Shown here: positions 30,495 to 41,230 of the stretch, piece after piece | Position numbering within the stretch: the stretch's first letter is position 1 | How the letters are laid out: each line of letters begins with the position of its first letter | Notes under the pieces: model-generated | What the model was told of the DNA's origin: nothing | Databases searched by the model: none | Seen by the model: only the letters and a program-made list of their open reading frames with translations | Position numbers and translations under genes: made by a program | DNA from: Chromera velia | Lineage: Eukaryota > Sar > Chromeraceae | Length of the DNA stretch: 64,000 nt | Assembly (NCBI GenBank): GCA_018398765.1 | Contig: JAHBMJ010004736.1 | Coordinates: 740 to 64,739, forward strand | Direction: 5' to 3'

Positions 30495-31686
30495 TAAATT
30501 CAAAGCCGGGCCACAGTATATCCCACGTACAGTGACGACGCTAGTGACGACGTTAAATTTACGGTTAAAATCATTAATCAAATCACTATAAACTTTAAGT
30601 ATATATTTCTACAAATAATATAGAATAATAACATCTCAGTGGTGATCTTACTATATATAACTATATATCAAACAAATAATCAAGCCTTCTAGCACTGTCT
30701 CAAAAAGTTTGATTGATTAATAGTTTGAGGTCGTAATTCACTCTTAATCTGAGCTTCAATCAAAATTTCTTATGTGGGAGAGTTGCTCAACTCTGTCATC
30801 AACTTGGTTTAAAGAAATAAATTCAATGTGTAAGAAAATAAATGCTATCTAAGAGGAGTTTAGAGGAGGTTGTACGTTTGAAATGCCTTTTTCTCACTTT
30901 TTGTTTGGACTTTTAAGTGCGTCGCTAGAATGCGTTTGCTAGATCTCAATCAATAGATGTCAAACGTCTGAGATGTTCTTATATATATTCTCATACAAAG
31001 TATTGTCTGTCCACTACTGTACCCGCCTGAGATGCGTATACTAAGTTTGACTCTGAGACATCGTACACACGGTCCGCGTCACTCTCACTAACTCTCACAC
31101 TATCTCACACCGTCGGAATGACCGTCCCACTCGAGATGTTAGATTGAAAACCGTGTGCGTGATAAGCCGTGCATGGGACTGGCGGGCCATGGATTCATGG
31201 AAACGCGGCCCGGCCGCGCGCGCGCACCGGCCCGGGTGGGCCGCGGCCTGAGCTAGTGCATGGGATTTCGCATTTTTGAGCTATAAACTTTCCGGGACTG
31301 CTTTTTCTTGACGGCAACACAATTCAGCGTTCTCCAAATATTTGCATGGTTCTCTTTCCGGCTTCTGATGCATGCTTCCTGCCTTCTCAACAACAGGTAG
31401 CCGGGTGTTCGAAGTCGCCACGGTGCTTCTCACTCTCGGTTCCGCTGTGTGATTGGCAGCACCGCCATTCTTTATTGAAACACACGTACGAATCCGTTTG
31501 CGGAAATCTGCTGCAATTAAGTCGGAGCTTTTTGTTCAACTAATTCAACCGCCGGACTTGCAAGAACTCGATCCGTTCCTTTCTTTCCTGTCAAGGTTGC
31601 TGTGAAACGCCTCTGTGCTGCCTTTTTCCACTGAATAAAGCTTCCCGTGCAATCTTTTCCCCTGCACTTTTCTCTTTGTTTTCACA
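30495..31686. other. EMC1-YJU2 intergenic region with a GC-rich block
   Basis: AT-rich to about 31130, then a CpG-rich self-complementary block (31199-31253: CGGCCCGGCCGCGCGCGCGC and GGCCCGGGTGGGCCGCGGCC) about 440 bp upstream of the YJU2 start. The block may be promoter-associated or repeat-derived. No gene recognised. Confidence 0.45.
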
Positions 31687-32817
31687 ATGTCGGAGCGAAA
31701 GGTTCTGAACAAGTACTACTCGCCCGACTTTGACCCTCAGAAGTTGATCACTCGAGGGAAGCTTCTGAAAAAGCTCAATGAGGGCAAACCAAAGAAACCC
31801 AGGCAGATGGAGGTGCGCATGATGATGCCCTTCTCGATGTGCTGCCAAACCTGCGGAGAGTTCAACTACATCGGTACGAAGTTCAACTCCCGAGTTGAAA
31901 AAGTCAAGGGGGAGGACTACATCGGCATTGCCATTTGGCGTTTCTACGGGAAGTGCAACAACTGTAGAGCCGAGTTTGCCTTCAAGACCGACCCCAAGAA
32001 TACCGACTACATTCTAGAGTTCGGGGGGACGAGAAATTACGATGCATATCGTGATGCCGATGCTGCTGAGAAGGAGTTGAGAGAGGCAGAGGAGAAGGAG
32101 CTCGAGGGTGATAAGATGAAGCAGTTGGAGCAGAAGACGTACAACACCGCGAAGGAACTAGACCAGCTCGAGGCCCTCGATGAAGTCCGTCAGATCAACA
32201 GACGGCAGTTGCACAGAGAGGCTGCGACTGATCGTGCGTTAGACTTCATCGCGGCCTCCAGAGATAGAAAGGAAGAGGAGCGTCAACAGGCACTTCTCGC
32301 AGCCAGTATTGACGAAGAAGACATGGAAGAATTCAGAGAGTTGCAGAGACAACTTCGGGCAGGGGAGGGGGGAGGGGAGTTGGAAGGACAGGAGGAGGAG
32401 GAAGAGGAAGATGATGAGGAAGACTTCGCTGAGTTGAAAAGAAAGAACCCCCACATTCAGGCAGCAGAAGCAGATGGTTTGTCTTCTGCTTCCTCCAGCT
32501 CTTCCTCCTCCTCAGGAAACGCGGCTGGGCAGATGGCCCTCGTGGGGGTCGACTCGTTCGGTCCCTCCCGCGCGGGCACGTCCTCCCTCGTGGAGGGGGG
32601 GGGGAGGGGAATTGCGGGGAGAATTTTGGGAAGACCAAAGGTGGTCGTGAAGAGAAAGGCTCTCGCAGAAGGAATGACGGCAGCCTCCTCCTCCTCTGCC
32701 GCGTCTGCATCGGCAGCAGGATTACAGAGCTCTGAAAAGAACGAGAAAGAAGGGGGGAAAGGCGCGGCAATGCAGGGGGGTGGGCTGCTGGACGGTTATG
32801 AGTCGGAGAGCGAGTAA
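31687..32817 (+). CDS. YJU2: YJU2/CWC16 family splicing factor
   Basis: Single exon of 376 codons, the only clearly intronless gene in the window. The start MSERKVLNKYYSPDFDP matches the near-invariant YJU2 (CCDC94) N-terminus. A zinc site is visible as C53-x2-C56 (CCQTCGEF) and C90-x2-C93 (GKCNNCRAEF), followed by FKTDPKNTDYILEFGGTRN. YJU2 joins the catalytic spliceosome and helps position the branch helix for the first step. The C-terminal half is a charged helix, then Glu/Asp-rich and Ser/Ala/Gly low complexity that is probably disordered, ending DGYESESE. It lies head to tail with EMC1. Confidence 0.95.
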   Translation: MSERKVLNKYYSPDFDPQKLITRGKLLKKLNEGKPKKPRQMEVRMMMPFSMCCQTCGEFNYIGTKFNSRVEKVKGEDYIGIAIWRFYGKCNNCRAEFAFKTDPKNTDYILEFGGTRNYDAYRDADAAEKELREAEEKELEGDKMKQLEQKTYNTAKELDQLEALDEVRQINRRQLHREAATDRALDFIAASRDRKEEERQQALLAASIDEEDMEEFRELQRQLRAGEGGGELEGQEEEEEEDDEEDFAELKRKNPHIQAAEADGLSSASSSSSSSSGNAAGQMALVGVDSFGPSRAGTSSLVEGGGRGIAGRILGRPKVVVKRKALAEGMTAASSSSAASASAAGLQSSEKNEKEGGKGAAMQGGGLLDGYESESE

Positions 32818-32833
32818 GCGACAAAAGGGACCA

Positions 32834-32892
32834 TGCTGTCATTCGGGATGGAGTTAGTCGAGGCTGTCATTCGGGATGGAGTTAGTAGGAGT
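32834..32892. repeat. Short tandem duplication after YJU2
   Basis: GCTGTCATTCGGGATGGAGT occurs twice (starting ~32833 and ~32862), 29 bp apart, just after the YJU2 stop and therefore probably in its 3' UTR. Confidence 0.7.
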
Positions 32893-33484
32893 TAGCCGAG
32901 CCTGCCGAGGTTGGCTTGGCTCGTTGCTTGGCTCTTTTTCAGCAGGGCGACTTGCTGTGTCAGGCTGTGTGCTTGCATGCATGACACACTAGATAACACA
33001 GCAGCACTAGCCGCAGCAGCAGCAACAGCGTGCATATTAAATACATTTTGTGACATACGTCAGTAATTGATTAACGACTAAATTAGCGCATTGCTAAGCG
33101 CATTGTTTAGAAAAAGTTTTTAATTGATTTGGCGTGATTGATTATGATTGATGGATTAAATCCTAATCGTCAGCTGAGACGGCCTAATTTCGGCTGCGCC
33201 TAAACCCTACTAGGGCCATGATTTATCTTACTTACTTTAGACACATCAAGTTTAAAGTCTCCTATAAAATCTTCTGCTGTACATAAAAATTTAACTTGCA
33301 TGGGTTTTAAACTTTGATTGAGTATATGATTCAAAGTTGTCAATTAAAGCTTAACAATATATACTGCATAGTAGTGAAAAAAAGAAAAAAAAAAAAAAAA
33401 TAGAAAGGAAAACAGTTTCGGCACTGATTGACAATTAAAAAGAAAAAACAAACAAACTTTAAGAAAAAAAAGAATTATAGAGGG
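32893..33484. other. Intergenic stretch, no gene recognised
   Basis: Becomes AT-rich after about 33040. No open frame with recognisable features. Confidence 0.5.
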
Positions 33485-33560
33485 GGGAAAATATGAAGGC
33501 AAAAAAAGAAGCAAGAAAGGAAGGAAGGAAGGAAGGAAGGAAAGAAGAAAGAAAGAAAAA

Positions 33561-33595
<35 letters not shown>

Positions 33596-33626
33596 GGAGG
33601 AAAGAAGGAAGAAAGGAAGGAAGGAA

Positions 33627-33658
<32 letters not shown>

Positions 33659-33660
33659 AA

Positions 33661-33692
<32 letters not shown>

Positions 33693-33910
33693 AGAAAAAA
33701 AGAAAGAAAGAAAGAAAGGAAGGAAGGAAAGAAGGAAGAAAGAAAGAAACAAATGTAAAAGAAGTAAGGAAAGAACGACAGAACGAGGAAGGAAGGAAGG
33801 AAGGAAGGAAGAAAGAAAGAAAAAGAAAGTAAAGAAAGAAAGAAAGAAAGAAAGAAAAGAAAAGAAAGAAAAGAAAAGAAAGAAAAGAAAAGAAAGAAAA
33901 GAAAGGAAAA

Positions 33911-33946
<36 letters not shown>

Positions 33947-34250
33947 GATAGAGAGAGCTAGGGAGAGATGGAGAGAGATGGAGAGACGTACAGGGAGAGA
34001 GAAAGAACACAAGCAAAAGACGCGGAAGGACGAAGAAAGGAAACACGGAAGGAAGGTGGGGAGGGAGGGAGGGAGGGAGGGAGGAAGAAAGAAAGAAAGA
34101 ACAGAAAAACAGAAAAGGAAAGAACAGGAAGAAAAAAAGAAAGAGAGGAAAAATGAACGAATGAACGAAATGAGGAAGAAGGCAGGCAGTCAGGCAGGAA
34201 GGAAAGAAAGAAAAAAAGCAAGAAAGGTGCAAAAGAAGGAAGCCGGCCAG
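33485..34250. repeat. Large (GAAA)n / (GGAA)n purine tract
   Basis: Nearly 770 bp of purines on the plus strand, made of GAAA, GGAA, GAAAA and GGGA units. Strong strand asymmetry; it could form triplex DNA. Long open frames on either strand are Lys/Glu/Arg or Ser/Phe/Leu artefacts. Confidence 0.95.
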
Positions 34251-34424
34251 CCAGACAGACTATCGAACAAAAGCACGAAGAAACATTATCTTACGCGGGC
34301 AACAAGGCATGCATCCTCATTGAGTTTTAACTTGCAACGTATGCAGGCCGACTTCCGTACAGCAAGGGGACACAAGTTTCAATGTGCCGACAGTGCGCTT
34401 TAAGGAACCCCCAACCTCTGTCTT

Positions 34425-34545
34425 CTGCCTGACTGCCTTCCCGCCTGCCTGTATGTCTATCTGCCTGTTCTTCTGTCTGTCAGTCCATCTATCTGTCAGT
34501 CTATCTGCCTGTCTATCTGTCTATCTGTCTGCCTCTCTGCTTCTG
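34425..34545. repeat. (CTGT/CTGC/CTAT)n tract
   Basis: Pyrimidine-biased tetranucleotide repeats of CTGT, CTGC and CTAT. Non-coding. Confidence 0.85.
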
Positions 34546-34689
34546 TGCCTCCACATTTCCCCCAAACCCGTTGCCTTCGATCGCTCAATCCTCGACAGCT
34601 ACAGCCACAGCCACAGAATGGGTGAAAAAGGAATTGCCTGCCGAGGTGATGACAAGACCTGCAACTCTCCGGCAGTGTTTTCAAACAAA

Positions 34690-34774
34690 AACTTTGTGCA
34701 CTCACCATCCTCTTCCTTTGAGAGATGGAAACAAAAGCTTTGTGCACTCACCATCCTCTTCCTTTGAGAGATGC
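34690..34774. repeat. 47-bp direct tandem duplication
   Basis: CTTTGTGCACTCACCATCCT followed by CTTCCTTTGAGAGATG occurs at about 34691 and again at about 34738. It lies in the 3' flank of the minus-strand tubulin acetyltransferase gene. Confidence 0.8.
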
Positions 34775-34833
34775 ATGGAAACAGGAGCTTCGCTACCCTC
34801 CCCCTTCCCGTCTGTCAACCTGCATTCTTTGGG

Positions 34834-37334
34834 TTAGGTGGCATAGTGGGAATGCGCACTGCGCACCCCGGCAGCTCTCGTGTCTCTCCCTGCTGCCCCA
34901 TGCATCGCCCAGGCTGCACGCGCGTGCGCCCCCCCCACGACAAAAGGATGCGGACCTGGCAGGAGTTTCGATCGATGGTTCTTTTGCTCGAGAGGAATGT
35001 GTTGGCTCTTTGCGTTTGTTTGATGATGGACTTGGACAGAAACAGAAGGGCGTTGGGGGGGTGGGGTTTTCCCTAGGGCCTGGGAGGGTGTTGACCCTCC
35101 CACTCTTCTTCTCTGGGTAGGACTCACACGTCTTGAAGTGCTCTGTTGCTGCTGCTGATGCGTCGGGGAATATATATTCCCCGGGCCGTGTGGGGGGGGA
35201 CGGCGTCGCCCTACAGCCATTCTCCTCTGTGACTCCCTCTCCCTTTCTCTTTCCCGTTCCTTTTCTACTGCACTTCTTACCAGAGAACACTGCTGCTGTT
35301 GTTGCATTGGAATCGGTGTGTGCAGACTGAAGCGGTCACCTCTCGGAGGAGACACCCCTGCCCTTCCTTGAGAGGGTACAGGGGTGACACCGAAAGGGGG
35401 TGTAGCCCGATTTTGCTGCCCAGGAGGTCGGACTCCCCCCTTCCCCCTCCCGGCAGCATGAGAAGGCGCGGCGACGCCCGCTTGAAACGAACCTCCCCCT
35501 AACCCCCCGCCTTCATTGCGAGACTGGAGCGGATGTCCCGCGGGAGCGCCTGTGACTGCCCTACCAACACCCCCCTGCAGTCCGTACCCCCCCCTCCTCG
35601 CATCCACTCCATCATTTGAGGAAAACGATTGCCCCCCGCCCCCCCCTCCCCCGACTGCGGCAGAAGAAGCAAAACAATTCGCAGGAGCAAAAGAAGGACG
35701 GCCTGCCATTCTCGACTGTGTCTCTCGCACAGAATTGTCCAACACCTCCCTCTCTCTCTCCCTCGGTCCATCAAGTTGCTTCTGCTTTTGCTGCTGCTGC
35801 GGGACGGATAGATTTGGATTTCCATGTGTTTGTCTCTGTACTATTCGATTCACCTCAAACGTTGGTGTCTTTCTTCTTTCGTTCTCAGCTCCAGACAGCC
35901 CCCCTGTATTCGAACTAGCAGGAAGTGCCTGTCTCCTCTCTACTTCCTCTGCACGACGCTGGGCCTGCAGAGATCTCCTGGGTGAGTCGGAAGCTCCAAG
36001 AGGCAAAGAGACGTTTGGAGAAGAAGAAGTGTTCAGATTGCCATTCAGGGGCTGAGAGGAATTGACGGGAGACGGCAGGAGTTCCTCAGAGAGCTCTGCG
36101 AGACGGCTGGGAGGGAGGGCTCGGACCTCCCCGAGGCGACTGCGGATCCTCGTGCCCTCCTGTGCCGCTGCGTTCTGTGTCTGTCTCGGCACTGAGAAGT
36201 ATTTGTCGAAAAGGACGAAGTTGTTCGATTGGGGAACGAAGGAAGAAAGGACGCAGTGCTTCCTGAGGAAGCCCAGAAGTTTGGGGGAGGGCCGGTCGTA
36301 TGCGATCAACTCAGGCAGTGAACCCTCGTATCTGAGCATCGCCTGACATCATTGGAGGTAGGGAGTTCAAAGCAGCAGGTGGAATGATGAGACATCGCAA
36401 CGCACTTGTCACTGTCTCACTGTGTGATAAATAACGGAACATCTTGGTTGGGTCAGCTATCGAAAAGAAACCCCATTGACACGCAGAATTGAAAATCGTT
36501 CATTCAGTCAGGTTTTTGGCATTCGAAGAGGTGCGACAAGAGGGCGGGTGACCGAAAAACAGGAAAAACGCTCTATCTGCCGGATCAAAATGAACTGTGA
36601 GAGAGACGTCTGCCTGATTACTGGCAGTCCTTGGTGATTTGTGCATAGCCCCGCATTTATATGCAGGGGGACAGGTATACCGACCTTGAACAGAGACCAC
36701 CCATGCCCGCTCCTCTGAAACCTCTCGGAGACGTAAAAGTCCAAAACGCAGGCAGGTTCCAGTTCGTGCAACGTCCCTTCCTTGTCCCTCATGAAGAGAC
36801 GTTTTGGGCCTGTCTTAAGGAGACCGACGATCTTACCTCGGAAAGTCTTCAGCTGCAGGGACGGCAAACAACACATGCATGGAAAGTCATTCTCGCAAGT
36901 GACAAACTTCCCACAAGTAGGAGAACAAGCAACTCAAAGGGCAACCACTCAACCAAACGTCAGAGAGACGCTTTCTTCCACAGGCACCTTCTGCTACACG
37001 AATTGGCAGAATCGAAAAGGTGTTGTTCAAGTTATCTGTTTCGGCAACTTACATATATTCGGTTGGTGTGAATTTGATACTTGGAGAAGGTGGTCACAGG
37101 AGCACGGAGACCCTGGGCCCTCGCGGAGGCGATTCCCATTGCATCAATCACCTCCCGCAGTTGGTGCACCCCCCCCGTGCCATTCCGGGGCAGTCCGTGG
37201 TTGTTGCATGCGGAGTCGAGAATGATCAGTTTCTCGTTCTCGGTGTCCCAATCGGATTCAAACAGGTCCTTGTAGTTCAGAGGGTGCACGAAGAATGGTG
37301 TGAAAACGGCATCCACGTCAAACGGAAAATCCAT
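34834..37334 (-). CDS. ATAT1: Alpha-tubulin N-acetyltransferase (MEC-17 family)
   Basis: Three phase-0 exons: 37334-37053, 36852-36685, 36342-34834; 652 residues if the last exon runs to its stop. The enzyme acetylates Lys40 of alpha-tubulin inside microtubules using acetyl-CoA. Seen: the family start MDFPFDVDAVF, GASAxAQ-like IASARAQGLRAPVTTF, GLLKTGPKRLFM, the catalytic Cys in EPACVLDFYVSE, the acetyl-CoA loop QRSGHGWSLF, the catalytic Asp in AYDRPSPKLLGFLRKH, and VPQSNNFVLFDKYF closing the fold at about residue 200. The remaining ~450 residues are Ser/Pro/Gly/Gln/Arg low complexity, far longer than the fold needs; additional introns could trim this tail. First intron has GTAAGT, second GTCGGT. 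Presence implies acetylated microtubules such as cilia or a cytoskeletal array. Confidence 0.92.
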
Positions 37335-38909
37335 CGTGGAGAATCAGATAGAAGGACGAAGTGCTGCCTGCCTACAAGAGATGATTTCGAAAGTCCCTAG
37401 ACGGGAAGGCAGTCTGTATGAGATTAAGCTTTCTCAAGTGTTGTTCTGTACTCCAGATACGCCGCTGTCGAAGTGATGCTTTCCTTTCCGTGTCAGACCA
37501 GAGACTGCACCAGATCGACTAGCTCATTGCACAAACGGGGACAGCTGTTCCTGTCAGAATGCATCCTTGAATCAAGTCCGATTGCGACAGCAGTCTACAA
37601 TCAGATTTTCTCTTCAATGGAGACTTTCGATAGATCGCGATCGATCGCGTATATAGAGAAAATTCGGAAAATGGTAGGTAGACTAAAATGGTAATTTTGG
37701 GGAAATGCATGCGGCCTATCGCCTCGGGGGGCAGCTCAGCTCTGCTGAGATCAGCCGAGAGGCCCTGAGATCGCACGCATCCGCATAACGCATTTTTTCA
37801 TTTTTTGGCCCGGGAGGGATTCGGTTCTGTCTCCATCACGGTCGGTGTCGCCCAAATTCCAAAATGTGCCCCTCAAGCAACTCGCACGGAGCTGCGATCG
37901 CATTATAATATTATATACTTCGCTCTTCATGATACGTGCCCCTCCAGTATAACTCGCATGGAGTTAATTACATATGTATTCATGCGCGGTCCCGAAAAAC
38001 ATATTTTGTGCACGTTGCCGTGGCCCCCGCCATTTGCCCATGCATGCATTGCAGGCAAGACATGCCTAACATGCAATCTGACGCAAGCAAGCTTGCGAAC
38101 GGCCCCGGAAAGCAAGAAAAATGAGAATTTCACGATTAACGCACGCCAACCAGCCGACCGGGCAGTCGTGCTGACCCCCTCCCCCCCGCGGAAAAAGCCG
38201 CAGAACCCCCCCTCCCCCAGAAAAAAAGCCCAGGGATGCAGCCTGTCGCTTTCCGGGGCCACTGACGCATACGTGCATGACGGCGTGGGTTCATGCACGT
38301 TTTTCTGGATTATTTGGAGCGGAATCTTTCCGGAGCCTTTTTTTGGTGAAAGACAGTGTGCCGCAAAATCGGATAATCAGGTTTGAAGTCCACCTGACGC
38401 ACGCACATTTGGCGCACATTCAGCCTTTCGGGGCCGGGTTTTTGCCGAAAGACAGCGTGCATGCACGTGTGCACGTGGGCTGGGGTATTTCTGTTTTGTA
38501 ATTGCCCCCTGCTTCGCTTTCCGGGGCTATCAAATTATGGCCGACCCCCTAAATGGCCCCCCGAGGCACTCACCCAACTGGTTGGGTGTATCCCGTATAT
38601 ATGCGGCCTTCAGTTTCAGCGTGCATGCATGTTTCAGCAGGCGTTTAAACGCCGCTCTTTTTCAGTTAAATTCGGTATATATTTTTTTCAGTTTCGGTAC
38701 TTTTTTTCGCGTTTTGGTCCTAAAATTCGTAGATTCAACGCACGCAAAAAAACTCAAATTTTCTCCTTAAATTCTGCCCGTCTATGCGTTACAGTCTGCA
38801 GACTGAAACAAGTTGTCACTGCGTCTCCGCTTTCGAGTCAAGTTACGAGTCATCGTCGTCCGGCTTTGCGCACATGATGAAGCGAGGACGCGACCTCTTC
38901 AGTATGTAT
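37335..38909. other. Upstream region of ATAT1 with GC-rich repeated motifs
   Basis: No gene recognised. From about 37700 the sequence is GC-rich and contains repeated words: GGCCCCGGAAAGC at ~38101 and its complement CTTTCCGGGGC at ~38249 and ~38517 (with a CTTTCGGGGCC variant at ~38424), plus several GCATGCA and CACGTG motifs. A palindromic TCGCGATCGATCGCG occurs at ~37634. Some of this may be the ATAT1 promoter and some is dispersed repeat. Confidence 0.4.
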
Positions 38910-39720
38910 TCAGGCTCTGAAGCGCTTGCTTATCACTGCCGTCAGCAGAAGCTGAAAGCGAGTTCTCTGCGGTAATGCTCCTCCAGCCTCCAGGTACGTA
39001 TTTTCGCAGCGGTCTGTGCGAAGTAAGAAGCGTTCGTTGTCAACTGTCGGTGGTGGCGATTTGCCATCCCTCAACTGGTAGCCGCTAACAAGAAGGCAAA
39101 AAAGCTGTGACACAACAGCGAAAGCAGGCACAAGAAGATTTCCATGCACATTCACCCAAAAAAGTGAAAGCTGCCAGTTCAGGTCTAGCTCTGTCTCTCG
39201 CTCCACTGACTGACTCATCATCTCAACTCGTCGTGTGGCTTTGAGACTGGGTTTCCTGCCCATCTAGAGACTTTATCTGGCCGTCAAACTACTGGACCAA
39301 TTCCATTCCTTCCTGGAATTCTACCAGAGACTCTCGGTTCTCGGCACAGTCAGCACCTGTATCTATCAGAGGCATCAGACTGAGGACTGACTGAACACCG
39401 TCGAGAAATCCATCCGCGTACGTGGCTCGGTAGAGTCGACAGACAGCCAGGCAGAGATCCGGAGAAACACTCCATCTCCAGCCGAGATGGTGTCTCCTGA
39501 CATCGTTCTCATACTGGTTGTGCCTTCCATTGTGCTGATGCTGACTGCCCTCACCCTCTACACCTGCCCGTCGGACGTCCCCCGCCCCGCCCCGCCAGTA
39601 CCGCCCAAGATCAATCCCAACAGGACGGGCGAGAACTCCGATCTCCCTCCTACCGCCCTGCCAAGACTCATTTGAACTCCTGCAGGGACCAGAAAGAGCA
39701 GCAGGATCGATCCGCGTCAA
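38910..39720 (-). other. Candidate exons of an unrecognised membrane protein
   Basis: Two adjacent minus-strand open stretches (39720-39289 and 39263-38910) have gene-like composition. The first ends with CLAVCRLYRATYADGFLDG and a helical, acidic segment; the second contains a hydrophobic span (LLVPAFAVVSQLFCLLVSGY). They could join through a CTCTAG|ATG acceptor at 39263, but the intron would be only about 35 bp. The opposite strand also has a 62-codon frame with a hydrophobic N-terminus (39487-39675). No family recognised. Confidence 0.2.
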
Positions 39721-39904
39721 CCTAGTGGCACCTCTCTAGTGAAACTGTGTGGAGTCGAAGAAAGGTAGCGGCATTTGGTCAATGCGATGAATCCAATAAT
39801 TCACAAATCAGGGAAGAGAGGACTTTCGTACATCCAGAGTATGAGATGGAGCGGGATGTTGCTGAAAGAACTGCTACAACCTTTTCATTCCCTACTGACT
39901 TCTT

Positions 39905-40206
39905 CTCTTTTTTCATCCATCTATCTATCTATCCATCCATCCATCCATCCATCTATCTCACCATTCACTCATTCATTCATACATTCATTCATTCATTCAT
40001 TTGCTTGCGTGTTTGTTTGTTTGTTTGTTTGTTTGTTTAACTATTTCTGTGTTCCCCCCCCCTCTCTCGCCCGCCCTCCCTTCTTTTTTTCTTTCTTTCT
40101 TTCTTTCTAGAAACCTTTCTTTCTTTCTTTCTTTCTAGAAATCTTTCTTTCTTTCTTTCTTTCTTTCGGCCCCGTCCCTTCTTTCTCTTCCCTCCTTCCT
40201 TCCCTT

Positions 40207-40245
<39 letters not shown>

Positions 40246-40340
40246 CCTCCCTCCCTCCCTCCCGTTCGTTTGTACTTTTTTGCGCTCCTTCTATCTTTGT
40301 GTCTGTCTGTCGGTCTGTCTGTCTGTCTGTCTGTCTGTGT
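39905..40340. repeat. Mixed pyrimidine microsatellites (ATCC, ATTC, TTTG, TTTC, CT, CTGT)
   Basis: Successive blocks of different short repeats. TTTC blocks are punctuated by TCTAGAAA at about 40107 and 40133. No coding evidence. Confidence 0.95.
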
Positions 40341-40600
40341 TTCGGGCCCCCTGCCCACGCTGTTTGATTATTGGTTCTGTTCTTTTGTCTTTGTTCTTCC
40401 TTTCTTTTTGTCTGTTATTTGCGTAAAGAAAAGAAGGGAGAAGAAGAAACATATAGTCTGTCTGTGTTTCGGGCCGCCTGCCCACTTTGTTTGATTGTTT
40501 GTTCTGTTTTATTGTCTTTGCTGTTTTTTCTTTGTTTTTGTCTACTAGGGTCCATGCAGAAAAGAAGGGAGAAGAAGAAACATATAGTTTGTCTGTCTCT
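40337..40600. repeat. Tandem ~130-bp repeat (family also at 63.4 kb)
   Basis: Two copies, each beginning TTCGGGCC(C/G)CCTGCCCAC (40341 and 40468), followed by a TTTGATT/TTTTGTCTTTG segment and ending in GAAAAGAAGGGAGAAGAAGA then AACATATAGT(C/T)TGTCTG (ends ~40461 and ~40596). A third related copy lies at about 63430-63595 in an intron of the P4-ATPase gene. Confidence 0.7.
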
Positions 40601-40624
40601 GTCTTTCTCTATCTATTTATCTCG

Positions 40625-40642
40625 TTCCTTTTGTTCTGTCGT

Positions 40643-40677
<35 letters not shown>

Positions 40678-41035
40678 GAACAGAAAGATCGACCTGACTC
40701 CCTCCCTCCGTCCCTCCGTCCCCTGCTTTCTTCGTTTCTTTCCTGGCTTCTTTCCTCTTTCTTTTTTTGTGTTTCTTGCTTTTTTTTTTCTTCCCTCGCC
40801 TTTCTTGCTTTTTCTTTTCGTGTCCTCCTTTCTTTCTTTCCTTGAATTTCTTTCTTGCCGTCCATCCTTTCTTCCCTTCCTTGCTTCCATCCGTTCTTTC
40901 TTCCTTCGGAATTCTTCTTAGATTCCTTCCTTGCTGTCGAATTTCCCTCATTCATTCATTCATTCATTCATGCACGCATGCATTCATTCGTTCATTCATT
41001 CAGTTAGTCGCTCGGTCATCCATTCATTCACAAAT
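40625..41035. repeat. (CT)n, TTCC/TTTC-rich and (ATTC)n tracts
   Basis: (CT)n at 40647-40674, degenerate T/C-rich sequence to about 40940, then (ATTC)n with TGCATGCA-like words to about 41030. Confidence 0.9.
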
Positions 41036-41230
41036 CACATGGTTCATCATCTTTTCATCCCTTTTTGTTGTTGTCAGTCCTTTTGGCTATATCTGGAGTA
41101 TTCTATTTCTTGGTTGGTTTGTGTGGGTTTGTTTGCCTTTATATTTGCCGGGATTGAGTTTTGCTTTTTTCTCTTATGTATGCGTATAGAGCCAAGTATC
41201 TAGATAGATCAGACTTTAGATGCATGTACG

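Noticed and set aside
33344-34232. Overlapping 220-257 codon frames resembling multi-span membrane proteins
   Set aside because: Phe/Ser/Leu strings encoded by a purine tract read in antisense; no unique coding sequence.
39487-39675. 62-codon plus-strand ORF with a hydrophobic N-terminus
   Set aside because: Overlaps a longer minus-strand open stretch and has no homologue I recognise; hydrophobicity alone is not enough.
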